Source: Watersipora subatra (lineage: Eukaryota; Bryozoa; Gymnolaemata; Cheilostomatida; Watersiporidae). From it: a stretch of 64,000 nt of DNA. The notes beneath the pieces were generated by a model. It was not told the origin of the DNA, made no database searches, and saw only the letters and a list, made by a program, of their open reading frames with translations. Positions 37,101 to 52,100 of the stretch are shown here, piece after piece (the first letter of the stretch is position 1; each line of letters starts with the position of its first letter). The stretch covers positions 29,119,213-29,183,212 of the forward strand of contig NC_088717.1 of NCBI RefSeq assembly GCF_963576615.1, written 5' to 3'. The translations under genes were made by a program, and so were the position numbers.

Positions 37101-40100
37101 CCTATGTTAATTGCCGAAACCTTGGGAACAATGCTATAGACTGGTGAAAAGTGCAAGTTTTTTTCGTGAAATGCGCAAGACTTTATCGTTCTATTCTCTG
37201 TCACTCGGCGTTTCAATTTCCGGTCTTAACTTTTATTAAACGAAGCTTTTCAAGCGTTTTGTGACAATTTTCGTCCTAATAAATCTGTCTATTTATGTAT
37301 AATCCGATCAGATGGGTTAGTTTTAGGAATTTGCGGTAACCTTTCAAAGGCTTAGTAACATATTTAAATAGGTTTATATGCGTTTTGTATCATTATTATA
37401 CTTAAACGACTTTACTGAAAAATAGTTAAATTTGTTGATAGGATTTCGTTGCAAGGGTTTGGTGACAGCCGTTAACAAATAATTTTTCGGAAGTTGTGTG
37501 CACATATGCATTTATTATAATTCTCCCAATCAATCGTTTCACTCTTGTTTGGTCGTGGGATAATTCTCCCAATCAATCGTTTCACTCTTGTTTGGTCGTG
37601 GGATTAATTCAAGCTGTAGACCTAACCTACTGTACGTAATTGAACTAACAACAGCAATAATGAAATATGTTCATTAAATCTCTTGTTATATTGAAATGCA
37701 ATATTAAAAGTAAAATGGCAAGCTGCCGTGTAATACACAATTTGAAAGTTGGTTGTTGGTTAAAATGAATATTAATTCAAGCTGTACACCTAAACTACTG
37801 TACGTAATTTAACTAACAACAGCAATAATGAAATATGTTTATTATAGCTCTGAAATGCAATATTACAAGTAAAATATATTGTAATATACAGTTTGAAAGT
37901 TGGTTGTATTGAATGCAGAACAGTTTTGACAACGATATGTAACAGAAATAAATATTAATAAAATAAATATTTAACTATCTCAAACGTATGTTTTACAATA
38001 ATAAAATAAATATTAATTCAAGCTGTAGACCTAACCTACTGTACGTAATTTAACTAACAACAACGATGCCAACAATAAAGAAATATGTTTATTATATCTC
38101 TGAAATGCAATATTAAAAGTTAAACGGCAAACTGATGTGTAATATACAGTTTGAAAGCTGGTTGTGTTGTGATGAATGTAGAATGGTTTTGACAGCGATA
38201 TGTAACAGAGAGCAAGCGTTGGCATTTACGCGTCTAGAAGTTTTATGCAAACTGGAATGAAATAAAGAAATATTCTTGTCATAAAAGGGCGTTGTAGTAA
38301 CGCCCTACCTTGTAGATAAGATGTAAAGAAATCTGGCTGATGTTCTAGATAATTTGAAAAACCTTCGGTAATTGGACAAAAACGTAGGCTGATAAACTGT
38401 GTACCACATTTTCGTACCTGTAAATCGGTCTACGCCTCAAACAGTACACAAACAGTACACAGTAAACAGTTCTACTATCTGTCGCACGGCTTTATTGGCG
38501 TTTCGTAGGTCGGTCGAAACTATTAATAAACCAAGCTGTTCAAGCGTTTTGTGTCGATTTGTGGCAAGACTTTATCGTTCTATTCTCTGTCGTTCGGCGT
38601 TTCAATTTCCGGTCTTAACTTTTATTAAACGAAGCTTTTCAAGCGTTTTGTGACGATTTTTGTCCTAATAAATCTGTCTATTTATGTATAATCCGATCAG
38701 ATGGGTTAGTTTTAGGAATTTGCGGTAATCTTTCAAAGGCTTGGTAACATATTTAAATAGGTTTATATGCGTTTTGTATCATTATTATACTTAAACGACT
38801 TTACTGAAAAATAGTTAAATTTGTTGATAGGACTTCGTTGCAAGGGTTTGGTGACGGCCGTTAACGAATAATTTTTCGGGAGTTGTGTGCACATGTGCAT
38901 TTATCATAATTCTCCCAATCAATCGTTTCACTCTTGTTTGGTCGTGGGATTAGAGCTAGTAATACCTCCCTGGTACTATTAGAGCTAGTAATACCTCCCT
39001 GGTACTATTACAGCTAGTAATACCTCCCTGGTACTATTACAGCTAGTAATACCTCCCTAGTACTATTACAGCTAGTAATACCTCCCTATTACTATTGGGG
39101 GTCCTCCCATGTTTTGTGACGATTCTGACGACCCGACGACAGGGATATTTAAAAAGTGACAGACGAGACGACCATTTACCAATGTAGGTGACGAGGATTG
39201 CGTAAATAGGATTACTAAAGGTACGGCTGCACGTAACGAATTTTTCGTTGGTTCGGAGTTCTGGCCGAAATCACGAAAAACGCAGAATTAATCAGTCAAA
39301 ATTCACAGAATTATTTGAGCTGTGTGCATGCCCACCGAGTTCGTCGACGAACGCTTTTAACAGATTAAACAAATTATTAGCGAGCACGATTCTAGCGGCT
39401 TTAGCAATTAGTATAGTCCAAGACATGTACCGTGACACACAATAAAAATACGAAAGCATTTCAACATAGAACACACGATAAAACTGTCTAAGTCGCGCTA
39501 TTTTTAGTTAGCGAACACGACTTTAGCAAATTTTAAGATATATGTAGTCCGAAAACATAATGCGACACACAAGAAAATTATTACAGAAACTTATCATAGT
39601 AAATACGATGCAACTGACTTGTTTTCGCTAGAGATGTCGACATTCTCTACCGCAAAACTTTTGCTGCTAAAAAGGAAATATAATTAAAAAATAAACAAAT
39701 TGTAGCTATAGCGTCCAAACAATAAATGCATTCCATAACGCAATCTAAGCAGTTGCATCGTGTGTACTATGTTGATTTGCACATATACTTTTACTATTGT
39801 GTGTCATTATACGTCTCTTGGACTATACTAATTGCAAAAGCTGCTGAGATCGTGCCCGCTAGCACGATTCTAGCAGCGCAGAATAATTCTGTGTGTTTCA
39901 ATCATTTCGTGATTTTGGTTAGAACCAACGGAAATTTTGTTACGTGTTGCCGTACCGTTACTAACTTATTATTTGTTCATAAATCACCAAGGTCAACCGA
40001 AACTTCACTAGTTTTGGTTTGAAACATCTGGCCCAGAATTTACAGACTGCCAAATAATTAAAGCAATGAAATGCCACGACATTGACAGCAAATCCGTTTC

Positions 40101-43100
40101 CAAGTCTGTGACTGACAGTGATTATTAAAGGCAATCTCGGTCTATTTTCAGTACAAGAAATATAGCTCTAAAAACCTAAGACGGCTGTCACTCTTCGCGG
40201 AGTAATCAGCAACGCTCCCAAACATCACTAATATGCTTATGAAGGACGCTGGTTGAGCCATGCTTTTGGTTAGCAGAAGTTTAAACCTAGCGAGTTTCAG
40301 ATTTGTAACGCAACCCAGTGCCACCAGTATAGATATTTGTATTAAAATAACGAATGTGAAGAAAGAGGTTGTTTTGGTTACCAATTTGAAAAAGGTGACA
40401 GTGATTTTAAAAGTGACGACAGTGATTTTAAAAGTGACGACAGTGATTTTAAAAGTGACTATTCTGACGACAGCTTTGTGTGGTAGGACCCCCACTATTA
40501 GAGCTAGTAATACCTCCCTGAGACTATTCGAGCTAGTAATACCTCCCTGGTACTATTACAGCTAGTAATACCTCCCTATTACTATTAGAGCTAGTAATAC
40601 CTCCATGATACTATTAGAGCTAATAATACCTCCCTATTACTATTACAGCTAGTAATACCTCCCTGGTACTATTTGAGCTAGTAATACCTCCCTGGTACTA
40701 TTAGAGCTATTAATACCTCCCTATTACTATTAGAGCTAGCAATACCTCCCTGGTACTATTACAGCTAGTAATACCTCCCTATTACTATTAGAGCTAGTAA
40801 TACCTCCCTGAGACTATTCGAGCTAGTAATACCTCCCTAGTACTATTACAGCTAGTAATACCTCCCTGGTACTATTAGAACTAGTAATACCTCCCTATTA
40901 CTATTAGAGCTAGTAATACCTCCCTGAGACTATTCGAGCTAGTAATACCTCCCTGGTACTATTAGAACTAGTAATACCTCCCTATTACTATTACAGCTAG
41001 TAATACCTCCCTGGTACTATTTGAGCTAGTAATACCTCCCTGGTACTATTAGAGCTAGTAATACCTCCCTGAGACTACTCGAGCTAGTAATACCTCCCTG
41101 GTACTATTAGAACTAGTAATACCTCCCTATTACTATTACAGCTAGTAATACCTCCCTGGTACTATTTGAGCTAGTAATACCTCCCTGGTACTATTAGAGT
41201 TAGTAATACCTCCCTGAGACTATTCGAGCTAGTAATACCTCCCTGGTACTATTAGAACTAGTAATACCTCCCTATTACTATTAGAGCTAGTAATACCTCC
41301 CTGAGACTATTCGAGCTAGTAATACCTCCCTGGTACTATTAGAACTAGTAATACCTCCCTATTACTATTACAGCTAGTAATACCTCCCTATTACTATTAG
41401 AGCTAGTAATACCTCCATGATACTATTAGAGCTAATAATACCTCCCTATTACTATTACAGCTAGTAATACCTCCCTGGTACTATTTGAGCTAGTAATACC
41501 TCCCTGGTACTATTAGAGCTAGTAATACCTCCCTGGTACTTTTAGAGCTAGTAATACCTCCCTATTACTATTAGAGCTAGTAATACCTACCTATTACTAT
41601 TAGAGCTAGTAATACCTCCCTGGTACTATTTGAGCTAGTAATACCTCCCTGGTACTATTAGAGCTAGTAATACCTCCCTATTACAATTACAGCTAGTAAT
41701 ACCTTTCTGGCGCCAGTGCCACTAGAGTGTGAGTTACTAGTACTGGTTGTGTGCTGCAGCCTCTCTAATTGGGCAAATCTCGACACCGAATGTTGAGCCA
41801 AAGTTCGCTCCACTTCCTGTTTCATATTACTCTCCCTCTCCTCTGTCAGCTTCTCATATATCTCCTCCATTCTTTCACTCTTACTTTTTGTCTGCAAGAC
41901 AGTTGACTATTGTTGTGAAGACCAAACACCTCTGATTGACATTTCAACCGCAACTTTAAGCCTTCCTCTATCCGGGTTGTGAAAAAAGGTCAGTCGGTTT
42001 CGAATGCCTGAATACCAAATTACAACTCTAAGACCATAAAATATCTATCGAAAGACTAAAACAGTCCAGGTGTTTAATGTTGGTCAATGCAAGATGACAT
42101 TAACAGAAATCAGTCTAGGACTATTTAACGGAGACTTTCTGGCACAGGACTTTTTGGCATCAGACCTTTTGGCATCAGACTTTTTAGCACTGCTATTTTT
42201 ACACCAAAAAAATTATTAATGCATATGTATAGTAAATATATCAAACGAAGATAAATGCAAAAAAAACATGATTCTATTAATGAAAATTCCCACATACTAC
42301 CTTTTCTTTTGAAATATAAAAAAAAAGCGTTCGTAATTGAGCGTTGGCCGCATGTCTCGTTTTTGTTTTTCTTTGTTCGCATCACCAAAATTTGATTAAA
42401 GGATCCCATGATCTACAGTCAAATATGTGAATGCAGTCACGTATTTGTCATATTTACAAATCTTTCTTTTTCCCCTCCACTTAAAATTTGGTGAGTCATA
42501 AGTAAGAACGAAAGATGGATAAATTCCAAACTTGAAACCACTGCCAAAAAAATTGTCACGCCAAAACATCTTTCGCCAGACGGAACCTATGGTTTCTCAA
42601 TTGACTTTTGGCGTAAATGAAAAGGTTCATCTAAAACACTGTAAACAATCATATGAAAGATACGAACAGTGCAAAATTGAGATGCAGAGGTTATATCACA
42701 TGCTACCTACTACACAAAAACTTATTGTTGCAAATTTTAGCCCAAAAAGGTCATCAAAATTTGGAAGAATGTTGCAAGTTCGGAAAACTTTTTAATCTTA
42801 AACATTCTGTTTTAATTTCATGTCTCAACCGATAATGAAAAATTAATAAAAAATAAAAGATATAGTCTAGTAGTACTGAGTGAGTAGTACCTACCCTTAC
42901 ATAACATACTGAGTAGTACCTACCCTTACATATCATACTGAGTAGTACTTACCCTTACATATCATACTGAGTAGTACCTACCCTTACATATCTCACTGAG
43001 TAGTACTTACCCTTACATATCATACTGAGTAGTACCTACCCTTACATATCTCACTGAGTAGTACCAACCCTTACATATCATACTGAGTAGTACTTACCCT

Positions 43101-46100
43101 TACATATCATACTGAGTAGTACCTAACCTTACATATCACACTGAGCAGTAGGCTTACCTGTAGATGCTACCTGAATGGAAATAACTAGCTTTATAAACGA
43201 TGAGAAACAGAAGATAACTTGGGAGCTCTTTAGATGTCTCACCTGCCTAGCAGCATGAAGTCTCCACTGCAAGTTCTGATCACTAACCAGCTGGAGAGCA
43301 TTGTTCTCTATCAAGGCCGAGCAAAGAGCAGCGGTGTTAGGTATCTGTCTACCAACCTCGAGTAAACTGGCCTGATAATATTTCTTAGCATCTGCAGGCA
43401 GATTGCAGCAATTATATGGTGACCATAGCAACGCTGCGTCGTCATTATTTCCAAATAAAAGCCGTGAAGCTATAATCATGCAAGTCTCTTCAATCGGACT
43501 TCTCAAAAAAACATGAAAGAAAATATTCAGATCTGGGGTGAATTGCTAGCAATTAACCCCAGCAGCTCACTAACTCACCCCCACTCACATTCACTATGTT
43601 TCCATGGTGCGCAGTACTGCGAAGCAGCCCCCTCCGAAGTCGAGGGGATTGTACGTTTCCATGCTGCGCAGTGGTTTTCAGCAAATACCGCAAATTAGCC
43701 AGAGAAGAGAAATTGTATAAATCGAATCGCCTGATGGAGAAATAGAATCGATCACGGATACCGAACGTCATAAACAGTCTTTTTTATGATTCTGTCGTCA
43801 TTATACTTTTATTTACAATACACATTCACAAGGTTTTACAAACCTTAACACACTTTTTACACAGTAATATATTTTAATAAGTATTTTTAAGTAATATATT
43901 ATTTAAACGTTAATTTAGGACTTGCCACCTATTTTTCGAAGTGTTGGCATTGATAACAAAGTCCAGGAAAGTAATCACCTCATCATCCTCGTGAATGCAG
44001 ACCATAATTAAATTTATGTGAAAGAAGATCGGAAGAATAGTGAAAAAACAAGATTAGCAAGACAACCTTTGTACTAGTTTATGGCCATCGAAAAATCCGT
44101 CTCCACGGCATGAGAGCTATGCGCAGCCACTGCGCAGTCGCTGTTTCCTTGCTGCGAATTTGCACTGGCTTCGCACTGATCAGTGCGCAGTGATTTCAGT
44201 GCGAAGACGCCGTTTCCATGATTCGGAGATAGCGCAACTCCGAAGCACTGCGCATCATGGAAACATACACATTGCTAGCATAGTGATTGCTATTGAATTG
44301 CTAGCATAGTGATTGCCATTGAATTGCTAACATTGTGATTGCTATTGAATTGCTAACATAGTGATTGCCATTGAATTGCTAACATTGTGATTGCTATTGA
44401 ATTGCTAGCATAGTGATTGCCATTGAATTGCTAGCCTAGTGATTGCTATTGAATTGCTAGCCTAGTGATTGCTATTGAATTGCTAGCATAGTGATTGCTA
44501 TTGAATTGCTAGCATAGTGATTGCTATTGAATTGCTAGCATAGTGATTGCTATTGAATTGTTAGCATAGTGATTGCCATTGAATTGCTAACATAGTGATT
44601 GCTATTGAATTGTTAGCATAGTGATTGCTATTGAATTGCTAACATAGTGATTGCTATTGAATTGTTAGCATAGTGATTGCTATTGAATTGCTAGCATGAT
44701 TGCTATTGAATTGCTAGCATAATGATTGCTATTGAATTGCTAGCATAATGATTGCCATTGAATTGCTAGCATAGTGATTGCTATTGAATTGCTAGCATAG
44801 TGATTGCTATTGAATTGTTAGCATAGTGATTGCCATTGAATTGCTAACATAGTGATTGCTATTGAATTGTTAGCATAGTGATTGCTATTGAATTGCTAGC
44901 ATGATTGCTATTGAATTGCTAGCATAGTGATTGCTATTGAATTGCTAGCATAATGATTGCTATTGAATTGCTAGCATAATGATTGCCATTGAATTGCTAG
45001 CATAGTGATTGCCATTGAATTGCTAACATAGTGATTGCTATTGAATTGTTAGCATAGTGATTGCTATTGAATTGCTAGCATAGTGATTGCTATTGAATTG
45101 CTAGCATAATGATTGCTATTGAATTGCTAGCATAATTATTGCTATTGAATTGCTAGCATAATGATTGCTATTGAATTGCTAGCATAATGATTGCTATTGA
45201 ATTGCTAGCATGATTGCTATTGAATTGCTAGCATAATGATTGCTATTGAATTGCTAGCATAGTGATTGCCATTGAATTGCTAGCATAATGATTGCTATTG
45301 AATTGCTAGCATAGTGATTGCTATTGAATTGCTAGCATAATGATTGCTATTGAATTGCTAGCATAGTGATTGCTATTGAATTGCTAGCATAATGATTGCT
45401 ATTGAATTGCTAGCATAGTGATTGCTATTGAATTGCTAGCATAGCTTAGAAAACACCTTTTGAAATTTTAAATAAATCCAAAAAAGGCTAAAAGATTGAA
45501 CAAAATTTTAGTAGATTTTATCAGAATTTATCTTCTATCATTTTTGATCGCTTTTGATGTTTGAGGAGATCTGACTGCCAAGATGGTTCAAGATTAATAT
45601 CGACGAAACTTGATCACGGTTGAAATGTTCAGAAGAAAAACATATTCCAAAATGATGTCATTAAATGCACAGCCGCCACCTCACGTCTCTATTCTGTCGG
45701 TCATTTTGCCGAAGGGCAACTATAGACTTAATACTCACAATTTCACTTGGATCTGAGCATTTTAATTGTGATAAAATTTTGTTGAGTTTACCTAGGTTTG
45801 TCTATAGTTTAATCTAATCGAGTTTAATCTAATCGAGTTTAATCTAATCGAGTTTAATCTAATCGAGTTTAATCTAAGCGCGTTTAATCTAATCGAGTTT
45901 AATCTAATTGCGTTTAATCTAATCAAGTTTAATCTAATCGCGTTTAATCTAATCGAGTTTAATCTAATCGCGTTTAATCTAATCGAGTTCAATCTAATCG
46001 AGTTTAACCTAATCAAGTTAAATCTAATCGAGTTTAATCTATTCGAGTTTAATCTAATTGAGTTTAATCTAATCGAGTTTAATCTAGTTGCTTTCCATTC

Positions 46101-49100
46101 CCTACCTTTGGTGAGCTTTTGGTTACCATCACCGTAGAGTGCGGCCGACAGAAGTTCATGACCTTTGAACTTTTGCGATGTCATCTGAGTCTGACAGCAG
46201 ACTGACGGAAGCCATGCTTTTTTCAGTTCTGATTTGATTTTGGACTTGATCAAAGCCCGAAATTGTCCATCACCTAATAAATAATGCTATGTTTCAACAA
46301 CAACCATGCTAGCATCTAGCCCCAGCTAGCATCACACCCCTTTTAGGTTATTAGGTGATGACATCATATAACGACATGCCAATCATCTGCTCATAGTGGG
46401 ATGGGATTGCCATCGAAGACGAGGACCAGAGATTAAAAGGTTAAAGACAACGCAGCAATATAAGATTTTTCAATAGTTTTATATACTAAAAGACTACTGA
46501 GTGGAGACAGGCTTTTTCACAAATACTATACATAAACAGAGCTATGCCACGGCCTAAACAGTAAGCTCACGCGATTGAAATATCTTCAACTGAGGTCTCC
46601 AGTTTTCTTCGAACAGAGAATAAGAAAGAGACCGCAGAACAGAAAGAATGTTAAATTATCAAAGCAAACCTGAAACTGCAGCAGACTCGGCCCCTCCTGA
46701 GCCATCTCGAGGTAGTTTGTCGACGAGAAACATCAACACATTCCTGATGCCAGCCTCATTAGAGTATAAAAATGTTTGATAGCCAACTTCTCCTTTATAT
46801 CCAAGTTCCTAGACAGACAAACAGAGAGTTAGACTTGGATTCAATGTACAACCTTCAATAAGACTATTCAGTTAAAACAGAAGCCAAAGGAAGACTGCAA
46901 ACAGACATGAGCCTTCACACAAAAAGAACAGTCAAAGGTTACTGCTAGGCTGAAAGGCAAAGAACTATCATAATCATTCGGAAGACCATCTAGCTGAGCC
47001 AAATAAATTATAGAATTAAAGAATGTTTTCATGCATTCTAAATTTTTTTTAAAATATGCCAACGAAAAAATTTGAGTTATCAGGAAACGAGCGACTGAAC
47101 ACCGTAACAAGTGTAGCAAGTGAAGAGCCGGCTCGGAATTTCTGAGACATTCCAGGTGGTAGCTTGCGTGGTAAATCACAATTCCTCATCTTGATGGCTT
47201 CAACACACCGAAGGACTGCATCATAAATCATATCAGCATCGAAGCGAGCCAGGCCTTCTCCACCATCTTCTACATCGCTGTATGAAATGTAACAAAGACA
47301 CTGGATTTATGTGAATACCTACACTAGTTATCAGTAAAACTTTTCTCGCTTTTCTCTGCTTATTTTCTCGACAGTTACTTGCGCATGATTACTATTGGTG
47401 ATATGAGTAACAATACTACATCTAGTCAATTCTCATCTTTACAGTTTATATTATTAGTTAGTGTTATTTAAAATACAGTATCGTATTTAACCAAACAACT
47501 GCAACTAGGCCTGCTTAACTAGAACTGGTATTTGCTACCTCAATTAACTTATATAGGTCACATCAAATCGAAAAAGACAACCACAACAATTAGCTAAGCT
47601 GAATAAAGTGCTTTTTATTATAATATAAATTGGTTTAACCTTCCTGGTTTATTGCACAAACACTGACTGCCAGACATGCCCTAAATAAGATCATTATATA
47701 CACAACATAAATAAAACGCTTCTAAAAAGCACAAAATATTTAGTTAATAACAAAATACAGCACATTATCCATAAGCCGGAAGCTTGGCTAAAAAGCAACG
47801 CTATATCTGACTTTCTCAAATTAGTTAGAAATAATAGTCTACTAGAAATACTAGTCTACTAGAAATACTAGTCTACTAGAAATACTAGTCTACTAGAAAT
47901 ACTAGTCTACTAGAAATACTAGTCTACTAGAAATACCCTAGGACACTTATGTATTCGCGGCATCTAACTTTCGCGTTTTCGCGGTGTAATCCTCTCGCGA
48001 AAATTTAATTAGCGAAACTAAACTATCATAACGAACGAGCGAAAACGCGAAGTTAAATAGCTTTGTTCGTTGATATCCACAATAAAATCGTAATATTAGA
48101 AATGCAGGCAACTTTCGTCTGTGGTTAGGATAAATGGGAAATTTCTGGTAAACTCATTATAGCTAATACACCAACTGAGCAGCATGGCAAAGCAATATCA
48201 GTTTAGTCACCGAATTTGTAACTGATGATGATGATGATGAAAGTCTGGTAGGTGAAGTCGTAAAATTGAAGAATAATTATTGCAGTGATGAATTTTATTA
48301 CTATCCAAAAACAATATCAACCCTCATCAGGTCCAACCACATTATCTCTTTCACTGCCAATCATGTACAAATTCGTTACCGGCCTATTGCCAGCCATTTT
48401 ACCGAAATTGCCGATATTGCTTCATGATATGTATACAGTATTTTTCAAGTTCTACTTTAATTATCTGTATAATCACGGAAATCTAAATTGTCTGTTATGT
48501 CATCAACAACTAATTACCTGTTTTATGACTCGCGCGGGGTAGTTAATGAACTCACAGAAAAATGTTCGTTTTTAGATTAGAAATTCTCAAACAAAAGTTT
48601 AAAATTGCTTCGTTGTTTTAGGCTGATTTTATAGAGAAAATCTTCGGACAACACAGTCAATTTCATAAAACACTTAAAGACCGTGGGTTATGTGGTCAAC
48701 AAATAATAAAATCAGGTTACCAGACAATTGCTGAGAAAGTCAGAAAATGCGTTTATGTCAGTGGCCCCTAGAAAACGCATAAATGCGTTTATGGCAGCGT
48801 AAGGGTTATACAGTTTTGGTTGTGAAGTTGGTTGTTACCTATCTATTTTCTTCTTCTTGGGATTCGAGTGTGAAAGTCACGGCGGGAGGGACCTAGACGT
48901 CATTGATAGTCTAAGAAACAAATGGCAGCAAGTGATCAAATTGAATTGTCGATCTCACCCACACATTTCAGCCTGTGGTTTACAAATACGAACTATTCCC
49001 AAATTGAATTTTTTTCTTATTAGTGAACTGGACCTGAGGAATGTAATGTTTTTTCTACTGCATTTATTTTCACACCACTATATTTTCGCACTCATCAGAG

Positions 49101-52100
49101 CCGCGAAATTAAGTTGCAGCGAAATTTTACTCTGTGTGCTACTCACGAAACTAAATACTAGCGAAATATAAGTGTCCTAGGGTACTAGTCTACTAGAAAT
49201 ACTAGTCTACTAGAAATACTAGTCTACTAGAAATACTAGTCTACTAGAAATACTAGTCTACTAGAAATACTAGTCTACTAGAAATACTAGTCTACTAGAA
49301 ATACTAGTCTACTAGAAATAATAGTCTACTAGAAATACTAGTCTACTAGAAATACTAGTCTACTAGAAATACTAGTCTACTAGAAATACTAGTCTACTAG
49401 AAATACTAGTCTACTAGAAATACTAGTCTACTAGAAATACTAGTCTACTAGAAATACTAGTCTACTAGAAATACTAGTCTACTAGAAATACTAGTCTACT
49501 AGAAATACTAGTCTACTAGAAATACTAGTCTACTAGAAATACTAGTCTACTAGAAATACTAGTCTACTAGAAATACTAGTCTACTAGAAATACTAGTCTA
49601 CTAGAAATACTAGTCTACTAGAAATACTATTAAAACGCGTTTGAGGAAACACATAAATTAGATTTCACTTTTGGCAACTGTAAAAATTGCAAAAACTCAA
49701 ATGTGACAATTATCTGTCTTTCAACAACCTACTTTGTGACATTACTGACTTTGGCTGCCAGAAGCATATAGGCCGTGTGTCATGAGCTAGGCCATGTGTC
49801 ATGAGCTAGGCCGTGTGTCATGAGTTAGGCAGTGTGTCACAAGCTAGGCAATGTGTCATGAGCTAGGCCGTGTGTCATGAGCTAGGCCGTGTGTCATCAG
49901 CTAGATCGTGTGTCATGAGCTAAGCAGTGTGTCATCAGCTAGGCCGTGTGTCATCAGCTAGGCCGTGTGTCATGAGCTAGGCAGTGTGTAGTAGTAGCAT
50001 ATAGTAGTAACATATGCTAATCAAAGCTTTCTACTCACAGCTCTCACTTTTTAGCTGATCTTTATGCCAGCATCACTTAAGCATAAGATAGGAGCTTTTC
50101 AAACCCCTAACTCGCCTACACATTAATGTAAAATTTAGTAGCAAGCTTACAAATTTAGCAAGCTTATAAATTTAGCAATAGCTTGAAGGTTGACTTGCTA
50201 CAAAATTCACATTACAGTTATTTGGTATCAAAAGATTCACCGTGTCTTACTCTGCTGTGTTGTAGGTGCAAAATATGTGGAAATGTGATTAGAAGCCCTT
50301 AAAAGCTCAAAAACGAATGGTTAAAAAAACGCCGTAGGTTAGAATCCTTTTATTTTGATGACGTACTCAACTCGACGTGGTTATTGTTTTGAGATGTGAT
50401 GTTATCAGGTAAAATGAAATGCCAATAAAAGGCTCAATATAAAATGTCTCGTAGCACTAGTTTATGACAAACTCTTTAGGTTCTACCGGAAAGCCCGTAT
50501 CAAATATACATGTAGATGCTTGCTACTTTATTGTTTCATTTCAGTTCAAAATGGTCTAATCGTTTAGTCATAATCTGATCATGTGACCAATATTTCTCTC
50601 AAATGGCGTAAACAATTTCTGCAGCATTTTTCGACCATTACAGGTGACCAAAAGGCTCTTCATGTTTATCAAAAGATGATACGCACCCCATCGAACTAAG
50701 GTTACAAAATTAAACTGATTTTTAGGCTAGGTTTTGAGATATAAGTGTTCAAAGTGACAGCATTACAATGATAATGAAATAGACGCGTAAGGACAATAGA
50801 CATGGTTTTATTGAATGCATGAAGTATATTTGTGAAAATATTTCACCGAATGAGGTTGCATGAAGTTGTAAATGGAAGCGCATAGTGTTCAACTTCGTCC
50901 CACTTGAGCCCTTTTGAGAGGAATTCTAACCTACGGCGTTTTCATGACGGCTGCGATTAATTGTTCGTTTTTGAGCTTTTAAGAGCTTGTAATCGCATTT
51001 CCACATATATTGAACCTACAACACAACAGAGTAAGACATGGTGAACCTTCTGGTACCAAATAAATAACAAATTAACATGTAACATAATGTATTATAATGT
51101 AACATAAATTTTGTTGCCTTTAAAGATAGATTACGAAATTACTAAAAAGTTTTATGATATTCGAACTTGGCAAATGGTGCATATTCAGAATCAGAATGGA
51201 GTCTTCTCACTAAGATCGTCAATATGAGGGAAAAAAGCGTGAAAAGTTATTTATTAATATCTCATAACTTTTTTATATACATATTCATGTATAATTATTT
51301 ACCTATTATTCTATAATAAAAACACAAAAGCCACAAGTATATATACATTTATTCAGTGCAACCTACGACCTCCCCTCAGCTATCCCTTACAGTACGAGGT
51401 CAAAAAGAATTAGAAAGTGCGTTTGTTTTAATTGTTGGTACAAAAAGATCCGAAGTTTGACGTATATCATATGGGTGTTTTGGTGTGTTATTGTATGTAT
51501 CTCGTCTCGCCTCACTAGATTTTACCCTAAAAAACAAAGACATTCTTTTTCCACTCCTTCTACCTGCTAAAGAAACATTGTCTGTGTCTTTCCGTAGCTT
51601 TGAAAAACTAATTTGACCTCTGAATCTAAACACGAGAGCAGTGTTTTGTTTTGCATATTCTACAATTTATTTATATCTCCCTTTAGGTAAAAATCCCAAA
51701 CTTGGCATCCATATACTAGTCCAGGTCTTAAAGTCTCATAAGCAACCTTTCTTGTTTTTGTGTCTGCAGTTTTTAACACTCTGCGCAACATGCCTAATAG
51801 TCTAGAGGTTTGGCCAATACGTTGTTTATGTGTCGATCCCATTTAAGGTTACAACTAAGTTCAATGCCTAGATATGGATTTGGATTTTTAAGTCTTATGT
51901 TATGTAAGTAAAACTCCTGTTGAGAATTTGTTCCTCCCACGGAAAGCACTGAACATTTTGAAGAATTGAATGACAACTGCCGATCGCAGGCCAAAGATTG
52001 CAGTTTATTGAGATCATTTTGTGAAAATAACAAGTCTAGTATTGTACAGCAAAGCGTCATTCGCGACATACGTCAACCATCGACATTCGGAGGTAGTTTG

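Noticed and set aside
34786-38653. Paired ORFs (34786-35019 and 38399-38653; 35193-35387 and 38031-38225)
   Set aside because: They are mirror copies in the two foldback arms with no recognisable domain.
43129-43506. Treating the whole 125-codon ORF as CCDC22 exon 5
   Set aside because: The upstream part does not match the family, and the acceptor at 43392-43393 gives the correct phase from exon 4.
45792-46253. RLNSI-repeat extension of CCDC22 exon 4
   Set aside because: It is the 15-bp array read through past a good donor (AAAG|GTAGGG).
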